From assembly GCF_003331145.1 (NCBI RefSeq), contig NZ_QLVE01000011.1:111477-175476 (forward strand): a stretch of 64,000 bases of DNA, read 5' to 3'. Positions 55,407-63,765 of the stretch are shown piece after piece (position 1 is the first letter of the stretch; each line of letters starts with the position of its first letter). The notes under the pieces were generated by a model. The model was given only the letters and a program-made list of their open reading frames with translations, was not told the origin of the DNA and searched no databases. The stretch comes from Exiguobacterium sp. TNDT2 (GTDB lineage: Bacteria; Bacillota; Bacilli; Exiguobacteriales; Exiguobacteriaceae). Position numbers and translations under genes: made by a program.

Positions 55407-55423
55407 TGTTAAGAAAGTTAACA
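55407..55423 (-). promoter_or_regulatory. GlnR box of glnRA
   Basis: TGTTA-N7-TAACA matches the GlnR/TnrA consensus TGTNA-N7-TNACA exactly and lies five bases upstream of the -35 box. Confidence 0.85.
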
Positions 55424-55434
55424 TGACATTTCGG

Positions 55435-56733
55435 TTACAACTTTTGTGATAGTTTGTCACGGTCAAATGTGACGAGCTCTTTCGTCCGCAATTGGCTCAA
55501 GGCGAGCATGAGCGCGACCTTGACGTGGGCGTAAGTCAATCCGCCTTGGACGTATGCTGTGTATGGAGCCCGGAGCGGTCCATCGGCCGACAGTTCAATC
55601 GATGATCCTTGAATGAACGTCCCGGCCGCCATGATGACGTCATCCTCATAGCCCGGCATATAGGCTGGTACCGGCAACGCGTGGGCATTGACCGGTGACG
55701 CCATCTGGATGCTCTGACAGAAGGCGATCATCTTGTCACGGTCGCGGAACGTCACCGATTGAATCAAATCGGTCCGGGGCGTCGTATAATGCGGGTCGGT
55801 CTCGAAACCGAGCAATCCGAGCAGGCTCGCCGTCAAGTGTGCCCCTTTCAACGCTTGGGCGACCGTATGTGGCGCCATGTAAAACCCTTGGTACATCTCT
55901 TGGAGCGAGTAGAGTGACGGACCGGCCTCGCTCCCGATACCTGGCGTCGTCATGCGGAACGAACAGCGTTCGACGAGTTCTTTCGTCCCAGCGATATAGC
56001 CGCCCGTCTTCGCCAAGCCGCCACCCGGGTTCTTGATGAGCGAGCCGGCCATGAGATCGGCCCCGACGTGGGTCGGTTCGATTGTCTCGACGAACTCGCC
56101 GTAGCAGTTGTCGACGAAGATGAAGACGTGCGGATGTGCCGCTTTGATCTTCGTGATCGCCTCACCGATTTCTTGGACCGGGATGCTGCGACGATTGGCG
56201 TAACCTTTCGAGCGCTGGATGCCGATGAGCTTTGTCTCAGGGCGAATCCGTCCGATGACGGTCTCGACGTCGATTCGGTCCTCTTTCAGCTCGACCGTGT
56301 CGTAGCCGACACCGAGCTCTTTAAGCGACCCACGGCCGTCTCCCCGAATCCCGACAATCTCTTCGAGCGTATCGTACGGCTTGCCAGTAATATAGAGGAG
56401 TTCATCCCCCGGCAACAACACACCGAACAAGGCGATCCCGATGGCGTGCGTCCCCGAAATGATTTGCGGGCGGCATAGGGCGAGGTCCGCCCCGAACACG
56501 TCGGCATAAATCGATTCGAGCGTGTCGCGCCCGATATCGTCATAGCCGTACCCGGTCGTCGGATTGAAATGGAAATCCGACACTTTATGCTTCTTGAACG
56601 ACTCGAGGACACGGTATTGGTTGAACTCCGCCGTTTCCTCGATCGTTTCAAAATATGGTTTGACTCGGTCTTCCGCCTCGGTCACGAAGGGGGCCAATTC
56701 ATCATAGTACGCGATCTTTTCTTGCCACATCAT
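55435..56733 (-). CDS. ynbB: PLP-dependent methionine gamma-lyase family protein YnbB
   Basis: This 432-residue PLP enzyme belongs to the aluminium-resistance/methionine gamma-lyase-like family typified by B. subtilis YnbB. Visible are RPQIISGTHAI near residue 90, RSKGYANRRSI, FVDNCYGEFVE with the cofactor-binding Asp, and SLIKNPGGGLAKTGGYIAG with the Schiff-base Lys. The true reaction of YnbB is unknown. ATG 56733 lies seven bases after GAGGTG and four bases after the hflX stop. Order hflX-ynbB-glnR-glnA is as in Bacillus, with no terminator before the glnR promoter. Confidence 0.88.
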   Translation of the reverse strand: MMWQEKIAYYDELAPFVTEAEDRVKPYFETIEETAEFNQYRVLESFKKHKVSDFHFNPTTGYGYDDIGRDTLESIYADVFGADLALCRPQIISGTHAIGIALFGVLLPGDELLYITGKPYDTLEEIVGIRGDGRGSLKELGVGYDTVELKEDRIDVETVIGRIRPETKLIGIQRSKGYANRRSIPVQEIGEAITKIKAAHPHVFIFVDNCYGEFVETIEPTHVGADLMAGSLIKNPGGGLAKTGGYIAGTKELVERCSFRMTTPGIGSEAGPSLYSLQEMYQGFYMAPHTVAQALKGAHLTASLLGLLGFETDPHYTTPRTDLIQSVTFRDRDKMIAFCQSIQMASPVNAHALPVPAYMPGYEDDVIMAAGTFIQGSSIELSADGPLRAPYTAYVQGGLTYAHVKVALMLALSQLRTKELVTFDRDKLSQKL

Positions 56734-56737
56734 TGTT

Positions 56738-57982
56738 TCACACCTCAAATTGTTTCAGCGTCGTATAGAGACGCGTGTCTTCTCTCATATACCCGACGAG
56801 TTCGACCGAGCCGTCATCGAGGAAGTTCTCCTCGAGCCGATACATCGACTCCTTCGCCGGATGGTAATGCTCGAACGAACTGACCGGCAAGACGACGTGG
56901 ACCCGCGTCAAGATGTCGCAGATCTTATCCTCGATTGAGCCGATGAGCGCGTCGACGTCGGTCGGGTCGAGCGCCGACATGACGATCGGTCCGCCGACGA
57001 AATCTTCCGTCAAACGATCTTTCTTATTGTACACCTCGAGTTGCGGCACCTCACTCGCCCCGAGCTCGGCCAAGACCGAGTTCGTCGTGTCGATTTGGTT
57101 CAAGTAGTGTGGGTTCGACGCGTCGATGATATGAAGCACGAGGTCGGCCCCGACGACTTCCTCGAGTGTCGAGCGGAACGCGGCGACGAGTTTCGTCGGC
57201 AAGTCCCGGATGAACCCGACCGTGTCGGTGATGAGCACTTTCCCGCCGCGCGGCAGTTCGAGCTCGCGGGTGAGCGGGTCGAGTGTCGCGAACAACTCGT
57301 CCTGTTCATACGTGTCCGCATCCGTCAAGCGGTTAAAGATTGTCGACTTGCCGGCATTCGTGTACCCGACGAGGGCGACTTGGAACACGCGGTTCTCTTT
57401 CCGGCGTTCCCGGTAACGGTCACGGTGAGCGACCGTCCCTTCAAGCTGTTTCATGATCTCGTCGATGCGGCGCTTGATATGTCGGCGGTCGGACTCGAGT
57501 TTCGTCTCACCCGGCCCACGTGTCCCGATTCCACCACCGAGACGCGACAACTGCGTGCCTTGTCCGATCAATCGCGGCAACAGATAGTTCATCTGGGCGA
57601 GCTCGACTTGAAGCTTCCCTTCTTTCGATTGGGCCCGTCCGGCGAAGATGTCTAAAATCAATTGCGTCCGGTCAATCAGTTTCATCTCGTCCGGATCGTT
57701 CAGCGAGATGCGGATGTTCTTCGATTGGGCCGGCGACAGCTCGGCGTTGAAGATGACGATGTCCGGCTCAAACTGTTCGATGAGCACGGCGAGCTCCTCG
57801 ACTTTCCCTTTCCCGATGAATGTGCGGCGGTCGACTTGTTGCCGTTTCTGGTCAAGACGGGCGACGACCTCGCCTCGTGCCGTATCGACCAATTCGACGA
57901 GTTCCCCCATCGATTGTTCATATGTCCAATCGTCGACGGTCGGTAATTGACACCCGACGATAATGACTTTCTCTCGTTGCAT
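56738..57982 (-). CDS. hflX: Ribosome-rescue GTPase HflX
   Basis: HflX splits or rescues stalled 70S ribosomes under stress. The 414-residue protein has the N-terminal HflX domain (ARLDQKRQQVDRRTFIGKGKVEEL), the linker block LSRLGGGIGTRGPGETKLESDRR near residue 160, and a GTPase domain with G1 GYTNAGKST near 208, G3 DTVGFIRDLP and G4 NKKD. ATG 57982 follows a GAGGGA site. It heads the hflX-ynbB pair and is divergent from the recombinase-like gene. Confidence 0.95.
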   Translation of the reverse strand: MQREKVIIVGCQLPTVDDWTYEQSMGELVELVDTARGEVVARLDQKRQQVDRRTFIGKGKVEELAVLIEQFEPDIVIFNAELSPAQSKNIRISLNDPDEMKLIDRTQLILDIFAGRAQSKEGKLQVELAQMNYLLPRLIGQGTQLSRLGGGIGTRGPGETKLESDRRHIKRRIDEIMKQLEGTVAHRDRYRERRKENRVFQVALVGYTNAGKSTIFNRLTDADTYEQDELFATLDPLTRELELPRGGKVLITDTVGFIRDLPTKLVAAFRSTLEEVVGADLVLHIIDASNPHYLNQIDTTNSVLAELGASEVPQLEVYNKKDRLTEDFVGGPIVMSALDPTDVDALIGSIEDKICDILTRVHVVLPVSSFEHYHPAKESMYRLEENFLDDGSVELVGYMREDTRLYTTLKQFEV

Positions 57983-58084
57983 AAAAATCCCTCATTCCTA
58001 TAAGTCTTATCTTCCATCTTACCATGAATCGACGAATGGAGAACGTCCGTTTGTGGTACGATATGAGGAGAAGGAGGAACGTCC

Positions 58085-59083
58085 ATGACGAAACGTAGAA
58101 AAGAGTATCCATTGCCTGAGTATATCGAGACATACTTGTTCCATCTCGGTGCGAGCGGTCGCCAACCGTCGACGCTGAAACGCTATCGGTACGACTTGAT
58201 CGATGTGCACAAATACTTTCATGACCATAACGTCGAGCTCGATGCCCCGGAGGCGTGGCTCGCCGTCCCGCTCGAATCGTGGAAGACGTTCGTCAACGAC
58301 TTCCTCATCGAGGAGAAGCAATACCAACAGGCGACGGTCGCTCGGATCGTCACCGTCATCAATAGCCTGACCGTCTTCTTGAACCCGCTCCGGAAGAAGA
58401 TGTTGACGTATGCGCAACCGGCCCACACGCTCACCGTCGACCAGATCGCCTTGCCCGCCGAGTTCAACAAGCTCGTCCGAACAATTCGCTCGACAAGCGG
58501 ACTGAGCGAGAATCAACTCCAGGCGCATCCATATCTCGTCAATCGAAACGAGTTGATCGTCACACTCTTTTATAAATACGGGCTCCGAGTCCACCACATC
58601 ATCCGTCTCCGGATGAACGACCTGCATCTCGCGAGTCATGAGTTCGACGTCTATGACCGGCTCGGCAACCGGTTCACGTTGAAACTTAGTCCAGAGGACC
58701 AAGCACTTCTCATGAACTATTTGGCCGACATCCCGACACCGGTCCGTCCGCGCTGGTACTCGGAGGACCCCGTCTTCGTCTCGTTCGACTTCGCCCGGAT
58801 GACGTTCCGTTGGGTGTATGCGAAGAACCAGCCAAAACAATTGACGATCGTCATGATCACGAAGATGATGCGCCAATTGAACGAACGGAGCGGCCTCACC
58901 CGCTCAGTCACGCCGTCGATGCTCCGGAACGCCCACGTCTTGAAGACGTATGCGACCGACATGACGTCACTCGAGCGGATGAACGTGACGTGCATGCATA
59001 AAGAGTCATCGCTCCGGCGCTATGAACAGGCGTACGCCGAGTTCGGTGCCACGCTATATGACTCAGGGGGCGTCACCCCGTAA
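58085..59083 (+). CDS. Tyrosine-recombinase-like protein with altered HxxR box
   Basis: This 332-residue protein has an N-terminal SAM-like core-binding domain (LGASGRQPSTLKRYRYDLIDVHKYF) and a catalytic-type domain. Arg I is in KYGLRVHHIIRLRMNDL and the final Tyr in SSLRRYEQAY, preceded by a His (MHKESS). The usual HxLRH box reads SMLRN, so the first His is Ser. The beta-hairpin Lys is not obvious. It may be inactive or specialised. There are no flanking repeats or att sites. ATG 58085 follows AGAAGGAGG. Homologues at this site next to hflX may be a fixed chromosomal gene, but I cannot check that. Confidence 0.75.
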   Translation: MTKRRKEYPLPEYIETYLFHLGASGRQPSTLKRYRYDLIDVHKYFHDHNVELDAPEAWLAVPLESWKTFVNDFLIEEKQYQQATVARIVTVINSLTVFLNPLRKKMLTYAQPAHTLTVDQIALPAEFNKLVRTIRSTSGLSENQLQAHPYLVNRNELIVTLFYKYGLRVHHIIRLRMNDLHLASHEFDVYDRLGNRFTLKLSPEDQALLMNYLADIPTPVRPRWYSEDPVFVSFDFARMTFRWVYAKNQPKQLTIVMITKMMRQLNERSGLTRSVTPSMLRNAHVLKTYATDMTSLERMNVTCMHKESSLRRYEQAYAEFGATLYDSGGVTP

Positions 59084-59166
59084 CCCGTCGTCATCTTTGC
59101 AGGTGACGGCTTTTCTATAGGATTCATCATTTTTCCATACTCGATTGTCAGAAAGGTGGTCGTCCC

Positions 59167-59562
59167 ATGCTCTTTCAGAAAATCCAATCCGCCCTCATCA
59201 GTCTATTCATTATTCCTTTCGTGTTGCCGCTCCTATTTCCCGATGCGCTCGATTTGTCATATGGACCGAGTGTGGCCGTCTATTTGCTCTATGCCATTCC
59301 AATCGTGTTCATCTACGGGACGTTCACGTCGCTGCTGTCCGAGTATATGAGTCAAAAGACGCCATTCCGGTCGAAACGGATGACGTCTTTGATGTTCCAT
59401 CTGATCGCTGGCTGGTTGTTCGTGGTCCCATATGGACTATTGTTCGATCCATCCATTTTCGAGACAGGCTTACTTAATTTTGCTTCGTTACTCGGTGTAT
59501 GTAGTGCCCTCGTTTTCTATGTGGTCGACCAACTGCTCGGCCATCATTTCAACACGTTGTGA
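59167..59562 (+). CDS. Four-helix membrane protein, unknown
   Basis: This 131-residue protein is made of about four membrane helices (near 8-25, 35-57, 75-93 and 104-124) with short loops; the second loop is basic (SQKTPFRSKRM). ATG 59167 follows GAAAGGTGG. No family was recognised. It follows the recombinase-like gene by 83 bases on the same strand and is convergent with the acetyltransferase gene, whose stop codon directly abuts its own. Confidence 0.65.
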   Translation: MLFQKIQSALISLFIIPFVLPLLFPDALDLSYGPSVAVYLLYAIPIVFIYGTFTSLLSEYMSQKTPFRSKRMTSLMFHLIAGWLFVVPYGLLFDPSIFETGLLNFASLLGVCSALVFYVVDQLLGHHFNTL

Positions 59563-60111
59563 TCAGTGGGCCCACTCATCTCGCAACAAGCCGTACACGA
59601 CGTGATCGACGTAGCGGTCATAGAGCCACTCCGCATTGCGGAGCACCCCTTCTTCAAGGAAGCCGAACCGTTCCGGCAAGGCCCGACTCTTCAGATTCCC
59701 GGTCGCGACCCGAATCTCGATTTTATCTAGTTTCAAGTCACGGAAACCATAATCGATGACCGTCTCGAGCGCTTGACTCATGATGCCCTTGCCTTGAAAG
59801 TCTTGTCCGAGCCAATAGCCGACCGTCCCGCATTTGATGCCCCGGTCGATGTCATTGAAGCCGATCGTCCCGGCGAGCTCGTCCTGATACACAATCGCGA
59901 ACGATTTCGGATAGCCGCCCGTCTCCATCAATCCTTTGATTCGTCCTTCGATGTTTTGCCGCGAATCTTCGACCGTCTCGGTGTAATCGAGCCACCCGAG
60001 CCACTCGCGAAGGTATGGCTTCGATGCCATCGTTAATTGGAACAACGCCTCCGCGTCGTCAATGGTGAACATTCGTATTTGAAGCTGATCATTGATGTCA
60101 TAGCGTAACAT
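59563..60111 (-). CDS. RimJ/RimL-type N-acetyltransferase
   Basis: This 182-residue GNAT protein of the ribosomal-protein-serine acetyltransferase type (YdaF/RimL) opens with a beta strand pair (LQIRMFTIDDAEALFQLT). WLGWLDYTET, typical of this subgroup, follows, then the acetyl-CoA loop GYWLGQDFQGKGIMSQAL near residue 95 and RVATGNLKSRALPERFGF near 140. The acceptor is likely a protein N-terminus or an amine. ATG 60111 follows GGGGGAAA. It is a single gene between converging and diverging neighbours. Confidence 0.88.
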   Translation of the reverse strand: MLRYDINDQLQIRMFTIDDAEALFQLTMASKPYLREWLGWLDYTETVEDSRQNIEGRIKGLMETGGYPKSFAIVYQDELAGTIGFNDIDRGIKCGTVGYWLGQDFQGKGIMSQALETVIDYGFRDLKLDKIEIRVATGNLKSRALPERFGFLEEGVLRNAEWLYDRYVDHVVYGLLRDEWAH

Positions 60112-60253
60112 GTCATTTCCCCCGTTTGGTTACCAATTATTGTGCTCTTCATCATTTCATCGTAAACTATTTGTAAATAATTTGAAAGCGGTGAAAGTAT
60201 GTAATTCGACCTCATGTCATCCACCCAAAATTGAATAGTTCTGGAGGAGAGTC

Positions 60254-61414
60254 ATGATGAAGTCGTTTTACCTGCTGCTGGTCAGTCAATGGCTGGCCAA
60301 TATCGGCGACGTGCTTTATATCGTCGCCTTAATCGCTTTGTTATATCAACAGACCGGTTCCGCCCTGGCTGCGGCCAGTTTCCCGATTGCCGTCACGCTC
60401 GGCATGACCGTGAGCGGTCTGTTCTTTGCCCGCGTCTTGTCTCGGTTCACCCTCGGTCAGACGTTGCTCGTCACACAACTGTTGAAGACAGTCTTGCTCG
60501 GGGCCGTCATTTGGTCGGAGTCGATTCTCGTCCTCGGCCTCGTCGTGCTCATCGCCTTCTTGGATGGGTTCGCCCGTCCGGTCCAGGCGTCGTTCATCCC
60601 CCGGCTGACGACGAAGCGCCAACAAGCGAACAGTCTCGTCCAAGGGTCGAACCAGTTCATTCAGCTGGCGATGTGGCCTCTCGGCACGATGGTCGTCGCT
60701 TCCTTCTCAAGCGAGCTCGCTCTGATGATCGCGTTGATGTTGTTCATGCTCTCGACGCTCTTCACGCTTCGCTTCGTCCGTTCACTCGACCGCGACGTGA
60801 CGGTAGAAGATGGCGAATCAGACATATCGCTTAAGGACAGCCTCGCCTTCGTGCGCACTGCTCCTTTCGCCAGGTTAATCACGGTGTTCGTCACGTTCGA
60901 GTCGTTCGTCAGCACACTCTGGATTTCGGCGCTCTTGCTCGTCTATTTGGAACGCCACCTCCACATCGATACGGGCTGGTGGGGAACGATGAACGCGAGC
61001 TTCTTGATTAGCATGATTCTGGCCAGCGCTTACCTGTATGGCGCAAAGCGCAACAGCTCGCTCGCCGTCAGCTCCATCTTGTCTGTCTTAGCGGCCCTAT
61101 TGTTCGGCATGACATCTCATATCGCGTTCGCGCTCATCGCGCTCGCGGTTCAAGGATACGCCACCCAGCTCCGCATCATCCAGACGAACACGGTGCTCCA
61201 AAAAATGACACCTGCCTCGCAACTTCCGTACGTGTATAGCGTCCAACAGACGGCCTACACCCTCGCCTTCAGCATCGGCAGCCTGACGTTCGGACTACTC
61301 GCGGACGGATTGCCGATTGCCATCGTCTATTTGATTGGCGCAGCGTTGACCGTTCCGCTCGTCTGGCTCGGTCGACAAATCGATTTAACGGACGATGTGA
61401 TTCAATCTGCATAA
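60254..61414 (+). CDS. MFS transporter (MFS_3-like exporter)
   Basis: This 386-residue secondary transporter has about eleven to twelve helices. The N-terminal SQWLANIGDVLYIVALIALLYQQTGSALAAAS and the loop AFLDGFARPVQASFIPRLTTKRQQANSLVQ are typical of MFS_3 and macrolide-type exporters in Bacilli. The substrate is unknown. ATG 60254 (or the ATG one codon later) follows GGAGGAG. It is divergent from the acetyltransferase gene. A GC-rich hairpin follows the stop. Confidence 0.85.
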   Translation: MMKSFYLLLVSQWLANIGDVLYIVALIALLYQQTGSALAAASFPIAVTLGMTVSGLFFARVLSRFTLGQTLLVTQLLKTVLLGAVIWSESILVLGLVVLIAFLDGFARPVQASFIPRLTTKRQQANSLVQGSNQFIQLAMWPLGTMVVASFSSELALMIALMLFMLSTLFTLRFVRSLDRDVTVEDGESDISLKDSLAFVRTAPFARLITVFVTFESFVSTLWISALLLVYLERHLHIDTGWWGTMNASFLISMILASAYLYGAKRNSSLAVSSILSVLAALLFGMTSHIAFALIALAVQGYATQLRIIQTNTVLQKMTPASQLPYVYSVQQTAYTLAFSIGSLTFGLLADGLPIAIVYLIGAALTVPLVWLGRQIDLTDDVIQSA

Positions 61415-61419
61415 CAAGA

Positions 61420-61452
61420 TGGCGCCTTCTCGGTCAGAGAGGGCGCCTGTTT
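61420..61452 (+). terminator. Hairpin after the MFS gene
   Basis: GGCGCC and GGCGCC pair with TCTC/GAGA inside, followed by TGTTTG. The weak T tract makes it a moderate terminator. Confidence 0.5.
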
Positions 61453-61475
61453 GCGGATATGAGTGCTTCATACGA

Positions 61476-61997
61476 TTACTCGTAGTAATGCTTCCCGCCA
61501 AAATAGATGGTCGGGCTGCCGCGACGGATGCATTTCAATCCGATCGCCACCTCGACAATCGGTTCCGACATCGTGATGATTTCGAGGACCGTGTCCAATC
61601 CGTATATCCGATAGTGGCAAAATGTAACGACGTCCGGTTTGATGTACTCCCACAATTGGAAACGTGTTTCTTGGAGTTGCTCGAGATAGCCTGATCTCAT
61701 GTAACGAATGATTTGATGTCCATCAAACTGGTCATGAGGCGTGATCACCGCGCCATCGGCATACGATTCATCGATGACTTCCAAGTAGATAATCTCTTCA
61801 AAGCGGAGCTTCACGTTCACCATCTCGCTTTGTGGAGGAATCCCATTCGCCTCGAGCCGCTCGCGGAAGGAGGCGTTCCGTTTCCTAGGGTGGTCAGAGA
61901 GCTGTAGATTGAACGTCAGAGTCTTAGGTCTGAGGTCATAATTGAAAGCAAATACGTGCATCATCCCGTCATACAAGAATAAATCTTCAAATTTCAT
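61476..61997 (-). CDS. Unrecognised protein, second gene of a GC-poor pair
   Basis: This 173-residue, apparently soluble protein has no signal or membrane segment. Readable features are MKFEDLFLYDGMMHVFAFNYDLRPKTLTFNL at the N-terminus, which looks like a beta sheet, an aromatic-rich middle (RFEEIIYLEVIDESYADG), and a C-terminal KCIRRGSPTIYFGGKHYYE. No family was recognised. Its start lies 11 bases inside the preceding gene, so the two are coupled. The weak ribosome site fits that. Position next to a mobile element suggests accessory content, perhaps an immunity-type protein, but that is a guess. Confidence 0.65.
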   Translation of the reverse strand: MKFEDLFLYDGMMHVFAFNYDLRPKTLTFNLQLSDHPRKRNASFRERLEANGIPPQSEMVNVKLRFEEIIYLEVIDESYADGAVITPHDQFDGHQIIRYMRSGYLEQLQETRFQLWEYIKPDVVTFCHYRIYGLDTVLEIITMSEPIVEVAIGLKCIRRGSPTIYFGGKHYYE

Positions 61998-62814
61998 TGG
62001 AAATCACTTTTCCCGGAAGTTTATACTGAAACGCACCGTACCCATCCCCTTGCGTCAAATCGCCTCCGATAAACAATGAGACGGTTTCTGCCTCGGTCGG
62101 GATGAGGAATCGAATGCCTTTCCACTCTTCATATTGGTTTACTATTGACACAAGCTGATGCAAAGCATGTTCTGAAAGTTGTGATACGTCACATCTCACC
62201 TTATATGTCTTCGACCACATCCATTTCCCGATGTGTTCTATCGAATGGTCACATCCCGTCCGTTTCGCCCAGATTTCAAAACCGGACAAAAATTCATTCT
62301 TTGATGAAACGATATGAAATGATTGAGCGCCAAGCGTGACCAATAAATAAGTGATAAATGATGTAGGTTCTTTCAACTTCGGTAAATAAAACTCTCTCCA
62401 TTGGCTGTCCCACAAATTGTCCCCCGAAAAATCATAGAGTGATTCCATTTGTGCAGAGAATGAATCTGGATAATGAAATGTCTGACTGTGTGCTAATAAA
62501 AAATCGAGGAAAGAAACATCGTGTCCGGCTAGCTCGATGGACACAACTTTTTCTGTATATAATTTGCGATGATACGAATTATACAAAAAGACTAATCTTT
62601 CATTCGAATAGATGCCAATCGGTAACGTCAAATCGATCCATCGAAGCTGAAGTAATTCTTGCTTCGTCACATGTAAGTTCAGTTCGGAATAATCTGTCAC
62701 ACGGTAAGAATCATTCAGCAGACAATCAGACCAAATCGTTTTGATTTGAAACAAATCAATCGTCTGGAACGTCTGCTCGTGTAGCTGCTGAACATTAACC
62801 TCTTCAAAGTTCAT
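61987..62814 (-). CDS. Unrecognised protein, first gene of a GC-poor pair
   Basis: This 275-residue soluble protein is rich in aromatic residues and Leu, with no membrane helix after the chosen start (ATG 62814, following AAAGGGGAA; a longer frame would add a hydrophobic AT-rich stretch with no site). It begins FEEVNVQQLHEQTFQTIDLFQIKTIW and ends with RFLIPTEAETVSLFIGGDLTQGDGYGAFQYKLPGKV, a glycine-turn beta segment. No catalytic motif was recognised. Sampled lines of this gene are about 35-45% GC against 50-55% nearby, suggesting recent acquisition. It is divergent from the DUF4256 gene. Confidence 0.65.
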   Translation of the reverse strand: MNFEEVNVQQLHEQTFQTIDLFQIKTIWSDCLLNDSYRVTDYSELNLHVTKQELLQLRWIDLTLPIGIYSNERLVFLYNSYHRKLYTEKVVSIELAGHDVSFLDFLLAHSQTFHYPDSFSAQMESLYDFSGDNLWDSQWREFYLPKLKEPTSFITYLLVTLGAQSFHIVSSKNEFLSGFEIWAKRTGCDHSIEHIGKWMWSKTYKVRCDVSQLSEHALHQLVSIVNQYEEWKGIRFLIPTEAETVSLFIGGDLTQGDGYGAFQYKLPGKVISNEI

Positions 62815-62902
62815 CGTACATTCCCCTTTCTCTAAATGAATTATAAATAGATAACGAAAATATCTTATACTGATAAAAACTGCTGAAATGGAGTGAAGAA
62901 TC

Positions 62903-63451
62903 ATGGCTAACTTCTCAACTGGAGACAGAAACGAGTTATTCGCTATTCTCGAAGCACGTTTTCACACCCACATGGAACGACATCCCAATGTCGTCTGGTC
63001 AGACGTGTTCACGAAACTGGAGACGAATTCGAACAAGCTCATCATACTCTCTGAAATGGAGCGGACCGGAGGGGAACCTGATGTGATTCGACTTCCGAAT
63101 GGCGCCTTAGCTTTTTGCGACTGCTCACCTGAAAGTCCGAGCGGCCGACGCAGCCTATGCTATGACGATGCGGCGTTAGCGGCACGAAAGAAAAACAAAC
63201 CGGATGGGAGTGCCGTCGCATCAGCTGAGAAGATGGGAATCGAGCTACTCGACGAAGCAACGTATCGCCATCTGCAGACGCTCGGCTCATTTGACTTGAA
63301 AACGTCGAGTTGGATTGCTACACCGGAAGCGATTCGTCAAAAAGGCGGCGCCTTGTTCTGCGACCGCCGCTATGACCATATCTTTGTCTATCATAATGGT
63401 GCCGATTCATATTATGCGGCCCGTGGATTCCGCGGGATGCTCATCCTCTAA
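62903..63451 (+). CDS. DUF4256 protein
   Basis: This 182-residue soluble protein closely follows the DUF4256 pattern: LFAILEARFHTHMERHPNVVWSDVFTKLE, LSEMERTGGEPDVI, FCDCSPESPSGRRSLCYDDAAL, MGIELLDEATYRHLQTLGSFDLKTSSWI and the strongly conserved GGALFCDRRYDHIFVYHNGADSYYAARGFRG. The function of the family is unknown; the invariant Cys, Asp and Arg residues suggest an enzyme. ATG 62903 follows GAGTGAAG. A hairpin follows at 63451. Confidence 0.88.
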   Translation: MANFSTGDRNELFAILEARFHTHMERHPNVVWSDVFTKLETNSNKLIILSEMERTGGEPDVIRLPNGALAFCDCSPESPSGRRSLCYDDAALAARKKNKPDGSAVASAEKMGIELLDEATYRHLQTLGSFDLKTSSWIATPEAIRQKGGALFCDRRYDHIFVYHNGADSYYAARGFRGMLIL

Positions 63452-63476
63452 GCAAGGCTACGCGCCTTGCTTTCTT
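63451..63476 (+). terminator. Terminator of the DUF4256 gene
   Basis: AGCAAGGC pairs with GCCTTGCT, followed by TTCTT. Confidence 0.8.
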
Positions 63477-63529
63477 ATGTAAAAAGCCAATTGAAGAAAA
63501 CAGGAACATATTTGATGAAGAAGAGGCTT

Positions 63530-63765
63530 ACGAAAAAGAGCGAGGGTACCTTTAACTGATTTAGGCGAGAATTATCCCTCCTCTAAGCGTCTGGGGCGAA
63601 GCCCGGTGTAGGTGGGAGATGAATCGCCCGTCCCCGACGCCCTCGGCCACTGCTGTGACAGAACGACGAACAAAGGTTCGTGATTTCGTCAGATTTCCTT
63701 GCCCCCTCCGCGGGTATCGGAATGGGACGAGCATCATCCTGACACTGGGCAAAGGAGGGACGGAC
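63530..63765 (+). mobile_element. Structured leader or left end of the TnpB-type element
   Basis: The stretch before tnpB holds an imperfect stem, GGCGAGAATTATCCCTCC against GGTGGGAGATGAATCGCC (about 63563-63629), with GC-rich sub-hairpins between the arms. This is typical of the subterminal palindromes of IS200/IS605 elements. A ribosome site, AAAGGAGGG, ends it at 63751-63759. GC is clearly higher than in the preceding 2 kb. The exact element boundary and target site cannot be read. Between 63477 and 63530 nothing is recognised. Confidence 0.5.

Noticed and set aside
58019..58876. Open frame (285 codons) antisense to the tyrosine-recombinase-like gene
   Set aside because: No ribosome site and very high Arg/Asp content typical of antisense frames in GC-rich coding; the plus-strand protein has recognisable domains.
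63478..63553. Short acidic reading frame (ending EEEAYEKERGYL and a stop) between DUF4256 and the TnpB element
   Set aside because: It looks coding-like and may be the tail of a lost gene, but it has no start, no ribosome site and no recognisable family; too short to call.
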